Source: Aurelia coerulea
Lineage: Eukaryota; Cnidaria; Scyphozoa; Semaeostomeae; Ulmaridae
Direction: 5' to 3'
DNA length: 64,000 nt
NCBI GenBank assembly: GCA_039566865.1
Contig: CM076943.1
Location: 10,960,001-11,024,000 of the forward strand
The notes under the pieces were generated by a model. The model was not told the origin of the DNA. It saw only the letters and a program-made list of their open reading frames with translations, and searched no databases. Shown in pieces: positions 23,990 to 37,833 of the stretch. Position 1 is the stretch's first letter. Each line of letters opens with the position of its first letter. Both the position numbers and the translations under genes were made by a program.

Positions 23990-26900
23990 ATGGATAGTGA
24001 TGCCAGTGGACTCTTTTTTATTGACACAAAGAGCAAGGCTAGCCCTAGCAATTTTCATGAACCAGTGGAGGATACAGATTCTTTTCAGATTATCACAACT
24101 GGCTCAGAAACAGAAGAAGCGAAAACTTTTGGAAGCCATGCCATCAAACAGAAGACAAGGATTTTGGGGATAGATGACGAAGAAGAAGAGTTGGAGCAAC
24201 TTGTTTTTGGAGCAAAAGCAGAAAGATTGATAGAAGAGGAAGAAGAAGAAGAAGAACTGGGTGACCAGATTCAAATCAATAAAACAGACGATGTTGAAAC
24301 CTGGCGAGATGAATCTCGAACCCTTGAGGTATCAGGGATCCTTGATACTTTGCCATCCACAAATTGTTTACAAAACAATCCTTTAGGAAGATCGACTGTA
24401 CTTTCAAAGGAAAAAATGCATTTAGAATGTAAATAGATACAGTAAGAACGTATTATGTTTTTTTTCCTGAGTAGAAATCCCACAATGTGCCTTTGGCTAT
24501 TCCAAGAAGAATCTGAGTTGAACAATTTCCTCCTACATTTTGAAGAATTATCGAATGCACACAATAGTGATAGAAGCTCTAACGCCGCTCAGTTGAACCT
24601 CTTGAATAAAAATGTACTGTATCGCTTGATCCAGATTTGTTTGTAGAAAAGCTAAAAGGTCTATTATTGCTTCTAAAGTTTGAAAAAATCAAAAAAGTGT
24701 AAAGCAGCCCAACAATTCCCTTTTCATTGTGCTACAGAGCAAAAAGCTCTTGTATGTAATTGTTCTTGTTAGATCATAGAGTTCACGCAAGTCTCTACAG
24801 TATGTGAGCTTTGAAACAAAAGTTGGAAGAATTCACGATTGATGCCAGTATTTTACTGAATACTATGTGCTTCCCCTCTAATGCATATTCTCGTAAATCT
24901 AGAAAGGAAAGAAAAGGAAAGTTGCCTGGACAGATGAAGACGACAAAACATTGAGGTTGGCCATTTATATTGTCATTGTTTTAGGACTTCTACCATGTGA
25001 TTGCTAGAGTAAGAGATGTAATTCAGGCGCCAGCCACCAAGGATAGCAAGACTTATGCTGCTCTCCCGTGATTCTTGTTACTAGCAACACTTGCCACATC
25101 ATACTTGTCCGATTGCTTGCTAAGTTCATAGATTGTAAAATACAAGTAACTTTATTGAAGCTAGAGGTTATGGTCTGCATTCTTTGCATACCACATTTTA
25201 GTTTGAAGAAGCTACTGTATCACCCTCTTAATCCTAGTTCCAAACTGGATATACTATTTGATGAATTGATATGTGCTAATCATGACAAGCACTAAGATAA
25301 TGTGAAGTGCATTGTTGCTCACGTAAAGTTTTCAAGTCAACTTAATTCAATCTCATGAAAATGAACGCCAATTACCAATAGCATGTGCTTCATGGCTCTT
25401 CAAAGCTCTTTAACCCTTTTTAGTAATTGTCAACGACAATACACTTTCCATATCCAATATCTTTTGATTACCCTTTTACCGTACTTAACCCCTTCGTTCA
25501 AAATCAGAAACTCACATACAATAGTTCCCCATTTGTTTTAAGCCCTCTTGCTTATATCAAACAAAGAGGCTTTCCGCTGTTTGAACTAAAAATATACATT
25601 ATTGTATGATTGAATTTTGGCTTTGTTTGCCTTGCAGAATTGTTTGTTGATCCTGGAAAATAAAAATTCCAATAAGCTAGCATTTTCGGTCCTTGGCACT
25701 GACTTTTGACTTAGCTTTACCTAAAAAATCTCCACTCTCTTTGTTATGTCCCTTGTATAAAAATAGATATCATGATATCATTTGCATGTTCTTTGTCATC
25801 ATTAATAACTCTACTCTTTAGAATTGATATAAAAGATGAAAAACGACTAAGGAAGCTGAGAAAGACAGAAGACGATGCCGATATTGATGGATCAGAATAT
25901 GAAAAGAGACTCAGAGATCAGTAAGTCATCTCTTACATTCTATGTACATCATGCACTTGAGCATGATTTTCTCTTGAAGTCATTCGGATAAACACAGTAC
26001 CTGGACGCCATGACTTAAAAACAAACAAAGGTGACAAAGCGTGGAGTTCCAATGTAATTGTTGTCGCATTTCCCTGCCTTACCGGAAGAAGTCATTGTGA
26101 AATAGTTGCAAGGAAACATCAAGTATCTCAGTACCCTGTTCAAAACTGTCTGCTTTTTATAAAGCTTTCGTAAGTGCCTTTCCATTGGTTAACGATTCTC
26201 TGCTGGTATATAATTCTGTATTTACGGAAGTAAAAACAGCACATAACAGCAGCAAAGTTTGGTCCTTCCCTAGAGTAAAAACGCGGCAGAAATATATTTT
26301 TAATGTACGATGAAAGAAAACTAGGCATTTCATTTTTTGCCTCAGTTTCCAATTTTTTCTGTGCCTCTGAAGATATCCAAATTGTTTTAATGGAATAGCA
26401 GTGCGTTTAAAGGGGGTACAAAGACCAGCAGCCTTTGTTGTCGTTTATTTTGTTTTTGTGAATTTCGTACTTTCAGTTATTCTGGAAGTTGTGCAGAACA
26501 AGTCTCTGACTTCGTGCAAAGCATGCTGGTCCTTGCACTCCCTTTAAGAGATGTTTAGGAAATTCAAATTTGTAAACCAAGCGATTTTCATCATTAAGCA
26601 GATCTTGCAGTGTTAATGATTTCTAGAAAAAAAGGGCTCGTCGAGGCAGAAACCACTGCAAACATGCAAACTGGAATGCATTATCCCAATCCATATTTTC
26701 GCTAAAGTCATGAGGTATTTTTTAATCGTAGATTTGAAAAGCTTGTTGGTGTACCAGAATGGGCCAAACTTGATAGGAAAACAGACGAAAGTGACGATGA
26801 AGGTAAACTGCACAGTGTCAATTTCTTAAACAATTTTGCATCGGTATAGGGGGCTTCATGTGTGGTATACGAACCATTGTTCCTTAGGGTGGTCCAACAA

Positions 26901-29900
26901 AGTGAACCCAAGAAATCTTTCCCACAAAAAAGGGTAATCGACTGAAATGAGTTTTTTTAAACGTTGTCATAAAGCTAAATTGGGGTGAAAGTAGTTAGTG
27001 AAACTAGTCTTATGCAGTTCTAATACCCCACTGAAAGTTGTAAAAAGCCAGGGGATCCTAGGCGAGACATGAAGCAAAAGTTAATGGCAGTCTTTAGTCT
27101 TAACCAACTAATTTCATTTGCAATATTTAACAATCTACCCAATAACTTACAAACTTAAACGTCATTTTTTAAATTTAAGCATCCAGCAAGGACACAAACT
27201 TAGACTTTTAGCCATTTATCAGTTGTAATGTTTAATCTTGTAATATATAACTTTTATTCTTGTGAATTTTTAACCTTTATTCTTGCATATATTAACTTTT
27301 ATTTTGTAAAATACATGTCTTTGATTGATAACAGTGATCTTAACCTGTATAGATATGAAAGATTTTTATTATTATATTATTTGATAAACCTTGTCGTAGC
27401 TTTAGAAATTTGCTTCTCATCTCTTGAAACCCATAAACTGATTTGTTCTTTTTGGTTACAGATTTTTTCAAGAGCACGAGAAACTATCTGGGAAAATCTG
27501 ACAGGCTACCACAGACGTTTATAGAAATAAGGAGAGTTAAAGATGCAAATTATTCAAAGTATCCCAATTCTAGTTTGAGATGTCTCGAATTCCATCCAAA
27601 TTCTAAAATTGCATTGACGGCTGGATTTAATAAGACCGTAGATTTATTTCAGGTAAGCATATTTTGTCAACTTTCCAGTGACCTATAGTGATCAGTTTTG
27701 TAGATACTTTATATCAAAGAGTTTCAAATATATTTGGCAATTTCGGTGAGCTTTCGACTCAGGGCAAGCTGCAGCCCCAAAAAGGAGCAGGGCATCAGTT
27801 CATACTTTGCATCAATTTTCATGTTTATATTAGTTTGAGTTAGCTAAATGCATCTGAGATGAATGCCTTTCACGAATCTATTCAAAGATCTTTAAGGCTT
27901 GGAATTTTGAAAAAAATATATACTTGGTGTTGGTAAACAATCAAAAAGATTTATTTTAAGGATTGTGCTAAGATATAGTTCAGACTAGGTTTGATCAAAC
28001 CTCTTCCAGAAGAAGGCGCTGCACTGAATAGTCATTAGTTCAGGCATGTTTTCTATTGAATTTGTTTTAGTAGTGCACTTTGTAATGTCAAGGTGATCCA
28101 TGCTTTCATATTATCCAAATTTTAGCTATTATCCTCTTGTCTAGGTGTTTTGTGATAGAACCATTAATCAAAGAATGAATCACATCCATGAAAGGGCTTG
28201 CAAACCGCACAGAAAGATTACGAAAATGACTTTGGTTTTCTCCTGGAGCAGACTAATTCAGTGCTCATCCATATAAGAAGCCTACATTTGCTTATGACTG
28301 AGATCTTTAAAACGAAAATTAATTTAAATCCAACTTTTATGAAGGATATCTTCACGCAGCGAAAAATTTGCTACAACTTCAGGCATGGTACCGATGCGCA
28401 GCTACCAAAAGTACGCAGTGCATCCTTGGAATCGAGGCTGTAGCCTTCCTTGGGAATAGAATGTGGCAGCTGTTACCACACGAGATAAAGACTCCAGCAC
28501 CCTTCCAATTTTCAAAAAGCAAATAAGGTGCTGGAATGGAAAAGCAAATAAGGTGCTTTATATAGACTCAAAAAATACAACTTTTTTAAACGTTTCGACT
28601 TGCGACTTCATCAGCAATGCTTATCAAACTCTACAGAGCGTACATATGAACCAAAATACAATTGATTTCACGAAACAATGACCTAAGATGAATCCTACCT
28701 AGTACAACGCGTGAATAAAAGATTAACCTTTGCGGCAGAGGAAAGACCAATGAAAGCGCAGAAATAGGAGCCGCTGAAGTCGACGGCAGTGTCTGTCTCG
28801 CGGGAGCTGAAAAATGTGTGTCAAAACAAAACAAGCAATGCAAAGATCCAAGAGCGGATGGGCAGATATAAATTATTTTAGATTAGATTTGTAAAGTTTG
28901 TAAATAAGTAGCCCTTAATTAGCTGTAATTTTTAGATGTTGTTTTTGTTTAGCCTACTTCGTAAAATAGATAAATTGTGATGATGATGATGTAAACTGGT
29001 CGTTACTTTCCTTGCAGATTGACAATGAAACAAATCCAAAGATACAGACAATTTACATTGAAGGATTTCCAATATACACTGCTCATTTCACGCCTGATGG
29101 GCAACAAGTCATCCTGTCTTCGCGGCGAAAGTATTTCTATGTATTTGATATAACTGATGGGCAGGTTACTAAGGTACCAAACATAAAAGGTAAGATATTG
29201 AACACATTATACATGGTGACTGATTGAAAGTTCCCATGTTGGAATATTATGTTATGACTGGATTTGTTTCATTTTCATCAAACATGATTTGTTAAATAGC
29301 TTCAAGATAAAAGCATTTTGTGGATATTTTGCTGCTTTGGAGGAAGCTTTTTGGTCTTGTTAAATTTGTTTATAGATCAACAGTTTTTGCCAACAGGTAC
29401 GATATGTCCGAACCCATGACCAAAAGAATATATTGAGCTGAGGAATTTTTGGAAGGAACAGAAGTTTTTTGATAAGATATTATCATACAGCGCAATGCAT
29501 TTTAATGTAATGCACTACAAGTTGAAGGATTTTTGACATTGTAAGCAATGTTGACCCTTTTTGATGCATATTGAGAAATATTTACCAACAAAGTTTTACC
29601 CTGCAATGCTGTAGATGGGGGTGTTACTTCATCCATTCAGATCTCCTTGAAGCACATCCACCTATTCAAGGCCATGGAGTTCGCAAGTACAGTGGTTTGT
29701 ACCTGTCATGATCAATAGTGATTGAAATTAGAATTACCTGAATTACCTTGACGTTGTTTCTCTTATACCGTAAAAGCTCAATTTAGCTCCCTCCCTCTAT
29801 TGAGCTCCCTTTCTGATAAGCCCCTCTTCCCTCTTGGCCAACATTTTAAATCGGCCCTCCTCTCTATTAAGCCCCCCCCCCCCTTTTTTGCAAATTCCAG

Positions 29901-32900
29901 AGGCTACAACAGATTTTCCATGTATTTAGCAACATGAGATTGCATGTCAATCTTGATACGGTTTGAGATAAAACTGTGTCAAATTTGTGTATTTGTCGGG
30001 TAAAAGTTGTATGTTAAATGCGCAAAATATGGGGTAAGAGAACTGAAAAGCTATCATATTTGTCCTTGTCACTTGATTTTTTGATGGATTCCTCTCTGAC
30101 AAGCCCCCTCTCTTTTAAGCGCCCTTCTGGAGTGTCTGAAATTGAAAATACTCCCAGGGGCTTAATAGAGCATTTACGGTACGCCAGCTTTATGTAGTTA
30201 CAGTAAAAACGTGTATATAGGAACCACCCACTTATAAGAAACTAAGGCCTAAAATGTTCTAATTTCATCCCATTACAGAAGAACCTATTCATCCTAAATT
30301 CAAGGGAGGTTCTTATCTTAAAAAAAGTTAAATCATCACATATTACCAACCAGTAGTTTACATTTAAGTTAATTGTAAACTACTGGCTGGTAATATGTGA
30401 TAAAATATTCTAAGAAATTTAGCCAAATACTTAAGTAGATAGAAAGCATTTGTAAAAACATCCTTGTATGAATGGATCTGATACAGATTAGACAAGGTAG
30501 CCCTAATCCTAATGGTAATAATTGATTTTTTTTACAAGAACCTATTTAAGAACCTTGCATCCTATTTTCAAGAATAGTATCATATGCTTAAGAACACAAA
30601 CGGCGTGATTTCAAAATGTAAGGTTCTTATATGCGGGTTTTTACTGTATTGATTTATTATTCATTTGGCAGGTAGAGCAGAGAAAAGTATGGAAAATTTT
30701 GTCATTTCACCGGATTGTTCATGCATTGCTTTCCTTGGTGAAAGTGGCTATATAAATCTGGTTTCGATAAAGGTAGAACGTTTAGTAATTTTTACATCAT
30801 AAGAATTTCCTCGTTCATATATGGAAAATTATCACGGTTTCATGGCGAAAATGATGGATAAGAAATTATCTGAATCATGGTCGTTTTGAATGTGATCCCG
30901 AAAGTGAAAAAAAAAATGAATTTTAGTTTCTATTTAAAGTGAAAGTGAGCGCAATTTTGCTTTTCATTATCCCTCCTCCCTTTGAAAATTGCTGCCTTCT
31001 GATTTTCCATTATACCATAGATCCAAAGATTTCTGGATTTGCAGACAATGTTTTGAAAATAAGTCAATTGACCTTTCATTGATCGATTTATATCTTAAAT
31101 TTGATTTTCAGCCTCATGTTTTGACGTAATTGCTTCCCAAAAATCTTATCTTATTTGACTCGTGCTGTATAACACTACTTCAGTGTGAACGATGTTGAAA
31201 CTTTCCTCATAAGATTTGGCAATTACTTTCCATATGTTATCGTTGTAGACAAAGCAGTTGATATCATCCATGAAAATGAACGGAAGAGTTAATTGTGCTG
31301 CCTTTACTGCAGATGGATCCCGCCTGTTGACGTTTGGAGGTAAGCCTGATATTGACGTTATCAAATGTCATGGAAAAGAGGTTATTTGTTACTGACCAGG
31401 CCAGATTCAATTTCAGGAAATGTTTTACCTTCTACTTTGCTTTTATGACTTCAAGCAAACGAGAAATTTCCACACATAAAAAAATCATCAAACCTCTATT
31501 ATGACACATTTCATCAATATTTCTCGTCGCTCAATCCTGTCAATAGGCTGTTTTAGCAATAAGCCGCGGACGTCTTCGAAGACGGGGACTCTCAGAGGTT
31601 TTTGGAGCATTCCAATATTCCATCCTTTTCATCTCAAAAAGCTGCTCATAACGAGGAATACTCCTTCTAAATAGTTTGCGTTCTCGAGCCTCCATTGGTT
31701 ATGAATATGCTCACATAGTTTTTACTTTCCATGTCGACGTTCTGTTTTTGGTGAGCGACCATCAAAAGTACAATTTTCAGGTTGTCCATTTCATAACAGA
31801 ACTTACACAAAGCCCCAGGAGATTCACAAAAGTTTTGAAGTTGATTTCGCTTTGTATATTACATCCTCGAACAAAAGAATTCTGCTGGCATCTTCTTGGC
31901 TCACGTCTTCTTGCTAAAATGGCCCAATAATCAATTGAACATCCTTGTAAGACCTGAAGGTAAATGGTATGAATTTGCAAAGGAAATGTATGAGTTTAGA
32001 AAAACGGTATTTGTTGGACACATGCTTAGAAATTTGCCATTTTTAGTTGTGAGACATGCATTGAAGTCAATTTTCGTATCTCTGCTCAGTTTGCATCAAC
32101 TGTTAATGTTTTATTGACGATTTACCTATTTGATTTGATCATGTCATAGGAGATGGAGAAGTATACATTTGGGATATGAACACAAAGCGATGCAAGCACA
32201 AATTTCGCGATGAAGGATGTTTGAAAGGTGTTTGCATTGATGTCTCAAAAGATGGACGTTTTGTTGCTTGTGGGTACGTACTCTGCACAAATCTGTCGAA
32301 CTATTTATAGCTTATGTAGTGTATAGTGTAATGTTGAATCATGGAAAAATTGTGGAACGTAAAAATCTTGCGACAAGTAGAAAGTCCCAATTTGACTATC
32401 CTGATTTAATTTCAAGAAACTTATGGTCATGAGAAATTGACTCATGGAAAAATGTTTTAACATAAAATTTTGCTATAAGTATAGAGCATTCCAATTTTAT
32501 TATCTTGATATTTAGTTTCAGAAAACTTTTAGTTACATGAGAAATTAACTAAGGCTCAGAGCTTAAACTGAGATATCTCAGCTAAGCACTGCTTTGTTTC
32601 ATTAGGTTGTTTTGTTGGGACAGGGCAAACAGCTGCAAGGAGATGCTAAGTTTGTTTTGCTGTTAATCGCATTTAATTTTGTACCAGGTGAGTAGCGGGA
32701 ATTAAAGCGTTTGGCTGGGTGTGGAATGAAGAGTTTGTGGCCGATATTCAAAATTAAAATGTTGGTGTTTGAGTCAAAGGCTAACTTAGCTGTAAAACAT
32801 TTATTTGATAAAAGCCTTTTATCTTTTAGACCCAAACATTTAGAAGATGCTGCAAAGGGGTTTGTATGGGAACCAGATGTCCACATCCAATTCTTGAGCA

Positions 32901-35900
32901 TGATTTATTTCATGTTGAGATATAACTTGAATACAATTGTTCATTTCAGAAATAAAATTTAACTGTCAATGGCAAGTAATTCATCGGTCAGAATCAAACG
33001 TGGAATTCTGGTTCCCATACAAACCCGTGAGCAGCATTTTTCTAATTTCTGGATATAAAAGATGAGTGCTTTTGCCAAACAACATTTCCGCACCTAATTT
33101 AGCCTTTGACCGATAGATTAACAGTTCAGTTATGAATATTGGCCGCGTACATTTTGTACCACAGCCCCCAAACGTGTTAACTCGTTTTTTATTTACCCGC
33201 TATTTTGTATACTAATATCAATGTTTAATCCATATTTCTTGCAGTTCAAGCAGCGGTGTTGTAAATTTGTATGATGATAAATGCTTTACAGAACAAAATC
33301 CAAAACCAATCAAGACAGTTTTGAACTTACAAACTTCCATACATTGCCTGAAGTTTAACCCATCCAGGTACGTCCATTTGATTAGTAGATATCCCATGTT
33401 TTTGCTGGTGATATGAGGACAGTTTTGAAAGAAAGCACTCGTTTATCTATTTGACCCTTTTTGCCAACATGAATAAGTTTAGAATCACAACTTTGCCTCC
33501 AATACTGAATGGGAAGTGGTGTTTTCAAGCAACGAATGGTTGCTCAGATGAGACTCTATAGTTTTATTTTTTGTAGTATTAGACAACACTTGTTACAAAG
33601 TTGAACTTTATTTTGCTGATGGATATTAACCTAAGCAGACCAACTCTGCGCGATGCTAAACATTGCAGAGACTGTATTTATCTCACATGGAAAATTTACT
33701 TGCTTAATAGTTCGCAAAATAACAGTTTTGGAAGAATAATTACTATGGTACTTTTCTCTTTTCCACAGTGAAATGCTAGCAATTTCGTCAAGAGCAGTTA
33801 AGGATTCTCTAAAACTAGTGAGTCTGTTCCTTTTATTTGTCACGCAGTACTTTCTGTATCAAAGTATCCTTAAAGGGAATCGACCTTGTTTAAAGCTTGC
33901 CTGGACCAAGTTAAGAATATATTCTATTATATTTTAAAATTTTGTCACGTGCCATTTCATTGTGTAACTGCAGAAATATTTGTTATGTGGGCGTTACTTT
34001 AGCCTATCTTGAGCAGCTACTCAAAATAGCTATATCGATGCCCTTTTGAAAGTCTGTTTCAAATTTGATATGAGGCTAGATTTGCGAGAAAGCAAAATCA
34101 CTCATGTAAAATACTTCAATCTTGTCATTCATGTGCTTTTTATCTGATATCTGATGCGCGACAAACATGTTTAGTAATTCTATTGTTTCACCCAAGTAGC
34201 AGTTCCATGTATTACATCATCCATGAATATAATAACTGAGAATTGATTGTGTATATCAAATTGTTGTGTGTCGCTAATAGAATAATTACACTAGCACATT
34301 TTCCTTGATGGTTGTTCTTCATTCATATGCTCGTTATCAAGTGTTTTTTTCAAAATAATTTATAAAGATTTACACAACAGCTGCAAAGTCACATATCAAA
34401 TTACAGCTATTTTGCTCGTGGATCAAAAATATTTTTCATGCTTCTTACATTAGCATGAGATAAGGAAAGTTGTGAAACAGTTTTGATAAAAAAGGCTGCA
34501 TCGATAGTTGTAACACTAGAAATAATAAAATATTAATAGTTTATTCATCATCCAATCCAATCTCTTTTAGTCACTATTTTCAGATATATGTACTGTTTTC
34601 ATTCTCATTTCCTCTCGTTCCTGATCGTAACTATTAAAATGTTTCATTTCTTAGCTTCATGTTGAATCGTTAACGGTATTTTCGAATTGGCCAACCAGGA
34701 AGGGTGCACTAGGATATGTACAGTCACTTGCATTCACACCCCAGAGTGGATATCTGGCCGTTGGAAACGATTCTGGCAAAGCCATGCTTTTCAGGTAAAA
34801 AGAAATAATCACGGCTTTATATTAAAGGCACACTGTCGTGGCACTGGTTGGATGATTAAGACAGCATGAAAAAATAGAATTAGGCAGGCTTCAGTAATTT
34901 TGCTGTACACTGAAATTCACGAAGATAATAACGATCAGACGCCCTTTATTCTCGAAACAAAGTATGATCTAAGATCATAAAGGCTTTACAATGATCCAGA
35001 GGCCAGGTCTTTTGTTAGGAATTTCAACTTATTAGAACATAACAGCCAGCCAATTACAGTCACGACAAGCATAGGTTCCAAATCTTCAAATCGATGTAAA
35101 AAGATGGGTGTGATATTCTATTTCCTATTTCATTGAATTGAATGCTTGAAAGAAACTTCAGCTACTTATCTATAATTGTACAGTTGGACTTTTCACAAGT
35201 CTTGAATATGTTTTGAAATTAAAGCGTATCTTTTATCTCAACTCATTTGAAGATGCGACATCTTCAAATTTCTAAATCGTAATCCAGAAGAGAGACAGAT
35301 CTTCGTTTGATACCATATTGTAGCTATCCATAAACTACCGTTTTCTTGAAAATCATTTCATGTTTCGTCAGAAAGTTTAGAAATTACGATAGTCTTAGGT
35401 TTTTATCAAAATGTTTCTTGAATTCTTAACAAAAAGAAAAACATTTGAACTCTGAAAATACTGAAGATTTCAGAAAAGTCCAACGGTAGAATTATAGCAA
35501 AACAGCTGAAGGTTCTTTAAAGCCATTCAATTCAAAGATATAAGTCATAGAATTTTATATCAACCTTTTTAAAGGTTTCGAAACTACACTCCACCTCTAT
35601 GTATTGTTGAAATACAGTACTTTATTCAGTAAGCATAGTCGAGAGTGACTGAGGCAAGTCTTGCATTAGAAATCCATTCAAGTGAGTGAGATGAGTTCCC
35701 CTTTATTTAGATTCAAATCATTTCTCGATCAATATGAAACAAGTAAAAAGGTAATCAAAAGTAAAAATAGCCATGTAAAAATCTCAGATCTACTGTTTTG
35801 CCCATCAATTTATGTTTTGATACGGAAGTGACGTAGAATTGAGCCAGAAGGAAGCAAGTGCAAAGTTTTGCCGTCCGGCAAACCGACAAAATATTCTGCT

Positions 35901-36625
35901 GATTGGATGAATCAATGTTTGGGTATTATAGAGTTTCCACTTGTCTTATATAAGTTTCCATTGTAACAAGATTCTATAACGTCAACAAACTTTATGTAAG
36001 GTGTCTGACACAAAATGTAGTAAATAGTTTGATATTCATATTCTGCAAATCTGGCTCTGTAATAGACCTTTCTACTTGTTCGAAAAAGGTTTGGATCGAG
36101 GGTCAAAATCTGGTAAATTTGGTGAAGGAAGACAAAAGCATGACCCCCGTTCTCAGCAGAAAGACTGCTACCTGTAGCAAGAAGTTCATTCATATCTCAC
36201 AACACTTTCAGAGAGTTGATCAACCACAACTTTGCTCAAATTGACTTACGAATGGCTCAGATTAGTCTGTGAAGTTTCCTCTTGGCCTTGTCTCTCGTTA
36301 TTTTCATTCATCATTAGCTAATTTTGTTGTGTAACTTTTCGAAACAAAATACACAAATTCGACATAGTTTTATCCTGAACCATATCAAAATTAACATGCA
36401 AACTTGTTTAGCTAAATAGATAGAAAATCTTTGGTAACCTCTGGAATTGGATATAACTGGAGGATTTCATTGAGAGGGGGGCATATTTAGATTTTTGGTT
36501 CAGAGGGAAGGGGCTTTTAGATAAGGGGGTTAATGGAGATCGAAAGGGGGAAAAATAAAGCTTTGCGGTAAAACTAATGGTACTTGCCTTTCTTTCTTAG
36601 GTTGAAGCATTACCCAGATGGATAG
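23990..36625 (+). CDS. UTP18: U3 snoRNA-associated protein 18 (UTP18), 13 exons, 525 aa
   Basis: Exons: 23990-24328, 24903-24955, 25822-25920, 26732-26802, 27462-27652, 29018-29189, 30672-30772, 31249-31339, 32150-32273, 33245-33367, 33769-33817, 34655-34794 and 36601-36625. All have GT-AG sites and sum to 1578 nt in frame. UTP18 is a WD40 subunit of the nucleolar small-subunit processome needed for 18S rRNA processing. The N terminus is acidic (Glu runs near residues 65-90) with ELEQLVFGAKAE. Then come KRKVAWTDEDD and GVPEWAKLDRKT. From ~residue 205 there are WD repeats with NSSLRCLEFHPNSKIALTAG, NETNPKIQTIYIEGFPIY, SSMKMNGRVNCAAF, DGEVYIWDMNTKRC, NPKPIKTVLNLQTS and SGYLAVGNDSGKAMLFRLKH. Human UTP18 is similar in length. 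The start ATG follows an A-run. The whole gene appears intact. Confidence 0.95.
28190..28530 (+). pseudogene. LINE RT C-terminal fragment in a UTP18 intron
   Basis: The frames read DFGFLLEQTNSVLIHIRSL, LLMTEIFKTKINLNPTFM, DIFTQRKICYNFRHG and, after a frameshift, GIEAVAFLGNRMWQLLPHE. This is the conserved tail of CR1/L2-like RTs. It lies in the intron between exons 27652 and 29018 and has no role in the host gene. Confidence 0.75.
29767..30182. mobile_element. MITE in a UTP18 intron (family A)
   Basis: The inverted ends are 'accgtaaaagctcaatt' and 'aatagagcatttacggta', with C/T-rich 'aagccccctc' blocks next to each end. A second copy in the opposite orientation lies at ~36290-36575 in the last intron of the same gene. 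Confidence 0.7.
30200..30647. mobile_element. MITE in a UTP18 intron (family B) with central hairpin
   Basis: The inverted ends are ACAGTAAAAACGTGTATA and, complementary, 'tatgcgggtttttactgt', each with 'ggttct'/'aggaacc' inside. The centre holds a near-perfect hairpin, 30334-30362/30374-30401 ('atcacatattaccaaccag' against its complement). A fragment of the same family lies near 23380. Confidence 0.75.
35096..35580. mobile_element. Long-TIR MITE (family C) in the last UTP18 intron
   Basis: The arms are about 110 bp each. The left contains 'gatattctatttcc', 'ttgaattgaatg' and 'ttggactttt'. The right contains 'aaaagtccaac', 'cattcaattcaa' and 'catagaattttatatc'. Other copies are at 20812-21056 (half) and 50388-50812 (inverted). 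Confidence 0.75.
36290..36575 (-). mobile_element. Partial inverted copy of MITE family A
   Basis: The complement of 36290-36575 matches 29767-30060, including 'ttagtttta' and 'ccgcaaag' at the end, 'agcccctt', 'aattccagagg' and 'gtgtaacttttcg'. It ends ~25 bp upstream of the 3' splice site of the last UTP18 exon. Confidence 0.65.
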
Positions 36626-36737
36626 CCTTTCACTTCCTATGGACAGGAATGTAAAGGAATCAAATGCAAATGGCTTTCCAATTATACGAAATGAAGCAGC
36701 TATCTCAACCCTTCAAGATCTTTGAAACTATTGTGTC

Positions 36738-36743
36738 AATAAA
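36738..36743 (+). terminator. Poly(A) signal AATAAA of UTP18
   Basis: AATAAA 113 bp after the UTP18 stop codon (36623-36625). Downstream, 36744-37833, I see no gene. There is a short 'aaatgtc' microsatellite (37300-37345) and scattered 'agtttctta' repeats (37425-37790). Confidence 0.6.
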
Positions 36744-37833
36744 GGTATTGATAATTCAAATTTGAACAAAATGGACCGAAAGTCACTCCTTTGGACCGAA
36801 ATTCATTTCATTCGTTATTTGCACCAGTCTATAAAGGTGGCTTTTCACAGGCCCGTGGCACAAGCATCTATTTCTTGAAAAGTATTGCTAAGTTTAAGAA
36901 ACAAACTAACTTTTCTGTTGAGGCTGTGTAGTGATTTTTTCTTGAAAATGGCAAAGAAGCGTGCTTGTTTAACACAGTGTTAAGTTGGAATCAGTTGACG
37001 TATCAGGAATCTTATTTTATTGTCTTTTATTAGAAAGTACTATGATCAAATTTTAAGTCAACAGTTTTTGATATTTGCCTTTAGTCTTTCACCTGTCAGG
37101 TCCAGAATAGTCCGTTTCCTTGCAAAAGTGCCACTATTAAGTCGTCATTGTCACGTACCTGCCCGCTTTCATTTCAGGAAAATGCTTTATGATCATGAAA
37201 TGAGATATTCATAGCAATTTGGAGTGGCCGCTATAATTAGGCAAAAGAAAGTGCCTATGCGTCCCATTGTTTCTTTAGCTACACAATGAAATGGCAAATT
37301 TCAAAGTTCAAATGTCAAATGTCAAATGTCATGTCAAAATGTCACATCGATATGGGTATATTTTTATCCTGGCCCGGGCCAACTCTAACCATTTCGATTC
37401 CTTTAAAGGGAACCATACACGTACTTTTTTATAAGAAACTAAGAATTTGGCCCAGTACTGAAAGTTTCTTAAAATTATCAGACTTTCAGTACTCAGAGTT
37501 TCTTGAATTTCTTAGAGGTTCCATAACAATATTCCTGTTCACTACCTGTGCCCTCGTGAACATTTCAAAAGAAGATTTTCTAAGCCTTTCCAATGTTTAG
37601 ACATTACTCAAGTACCTTACGAGTAATATGATACAGGAAACAAGTGAAGGTCATGTAAAAATATGTCAAGAATTTCCTTTATCAAATTAAATAGTTTCTT
37701 AACTTATAGTTTCCCAATACTGGAGTTTCTTAATTTGTTGGTGATCTGAGAGTTGAGTTTCTTACAGGCAGTTTCTTATAAACAAAATATGTGTAGTAGA
37801 TATAAGCCGCTGGTAGAATAACCATGCAAAGAC

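Noticed and set aside
24455..24646. Possible extra UTP18 exon between exons 1 and 2.
   Set aside because: Exons 1 and 2 join in phase without it, and it lacks a convincing acceptor/donor pair and similarity to UTP18.
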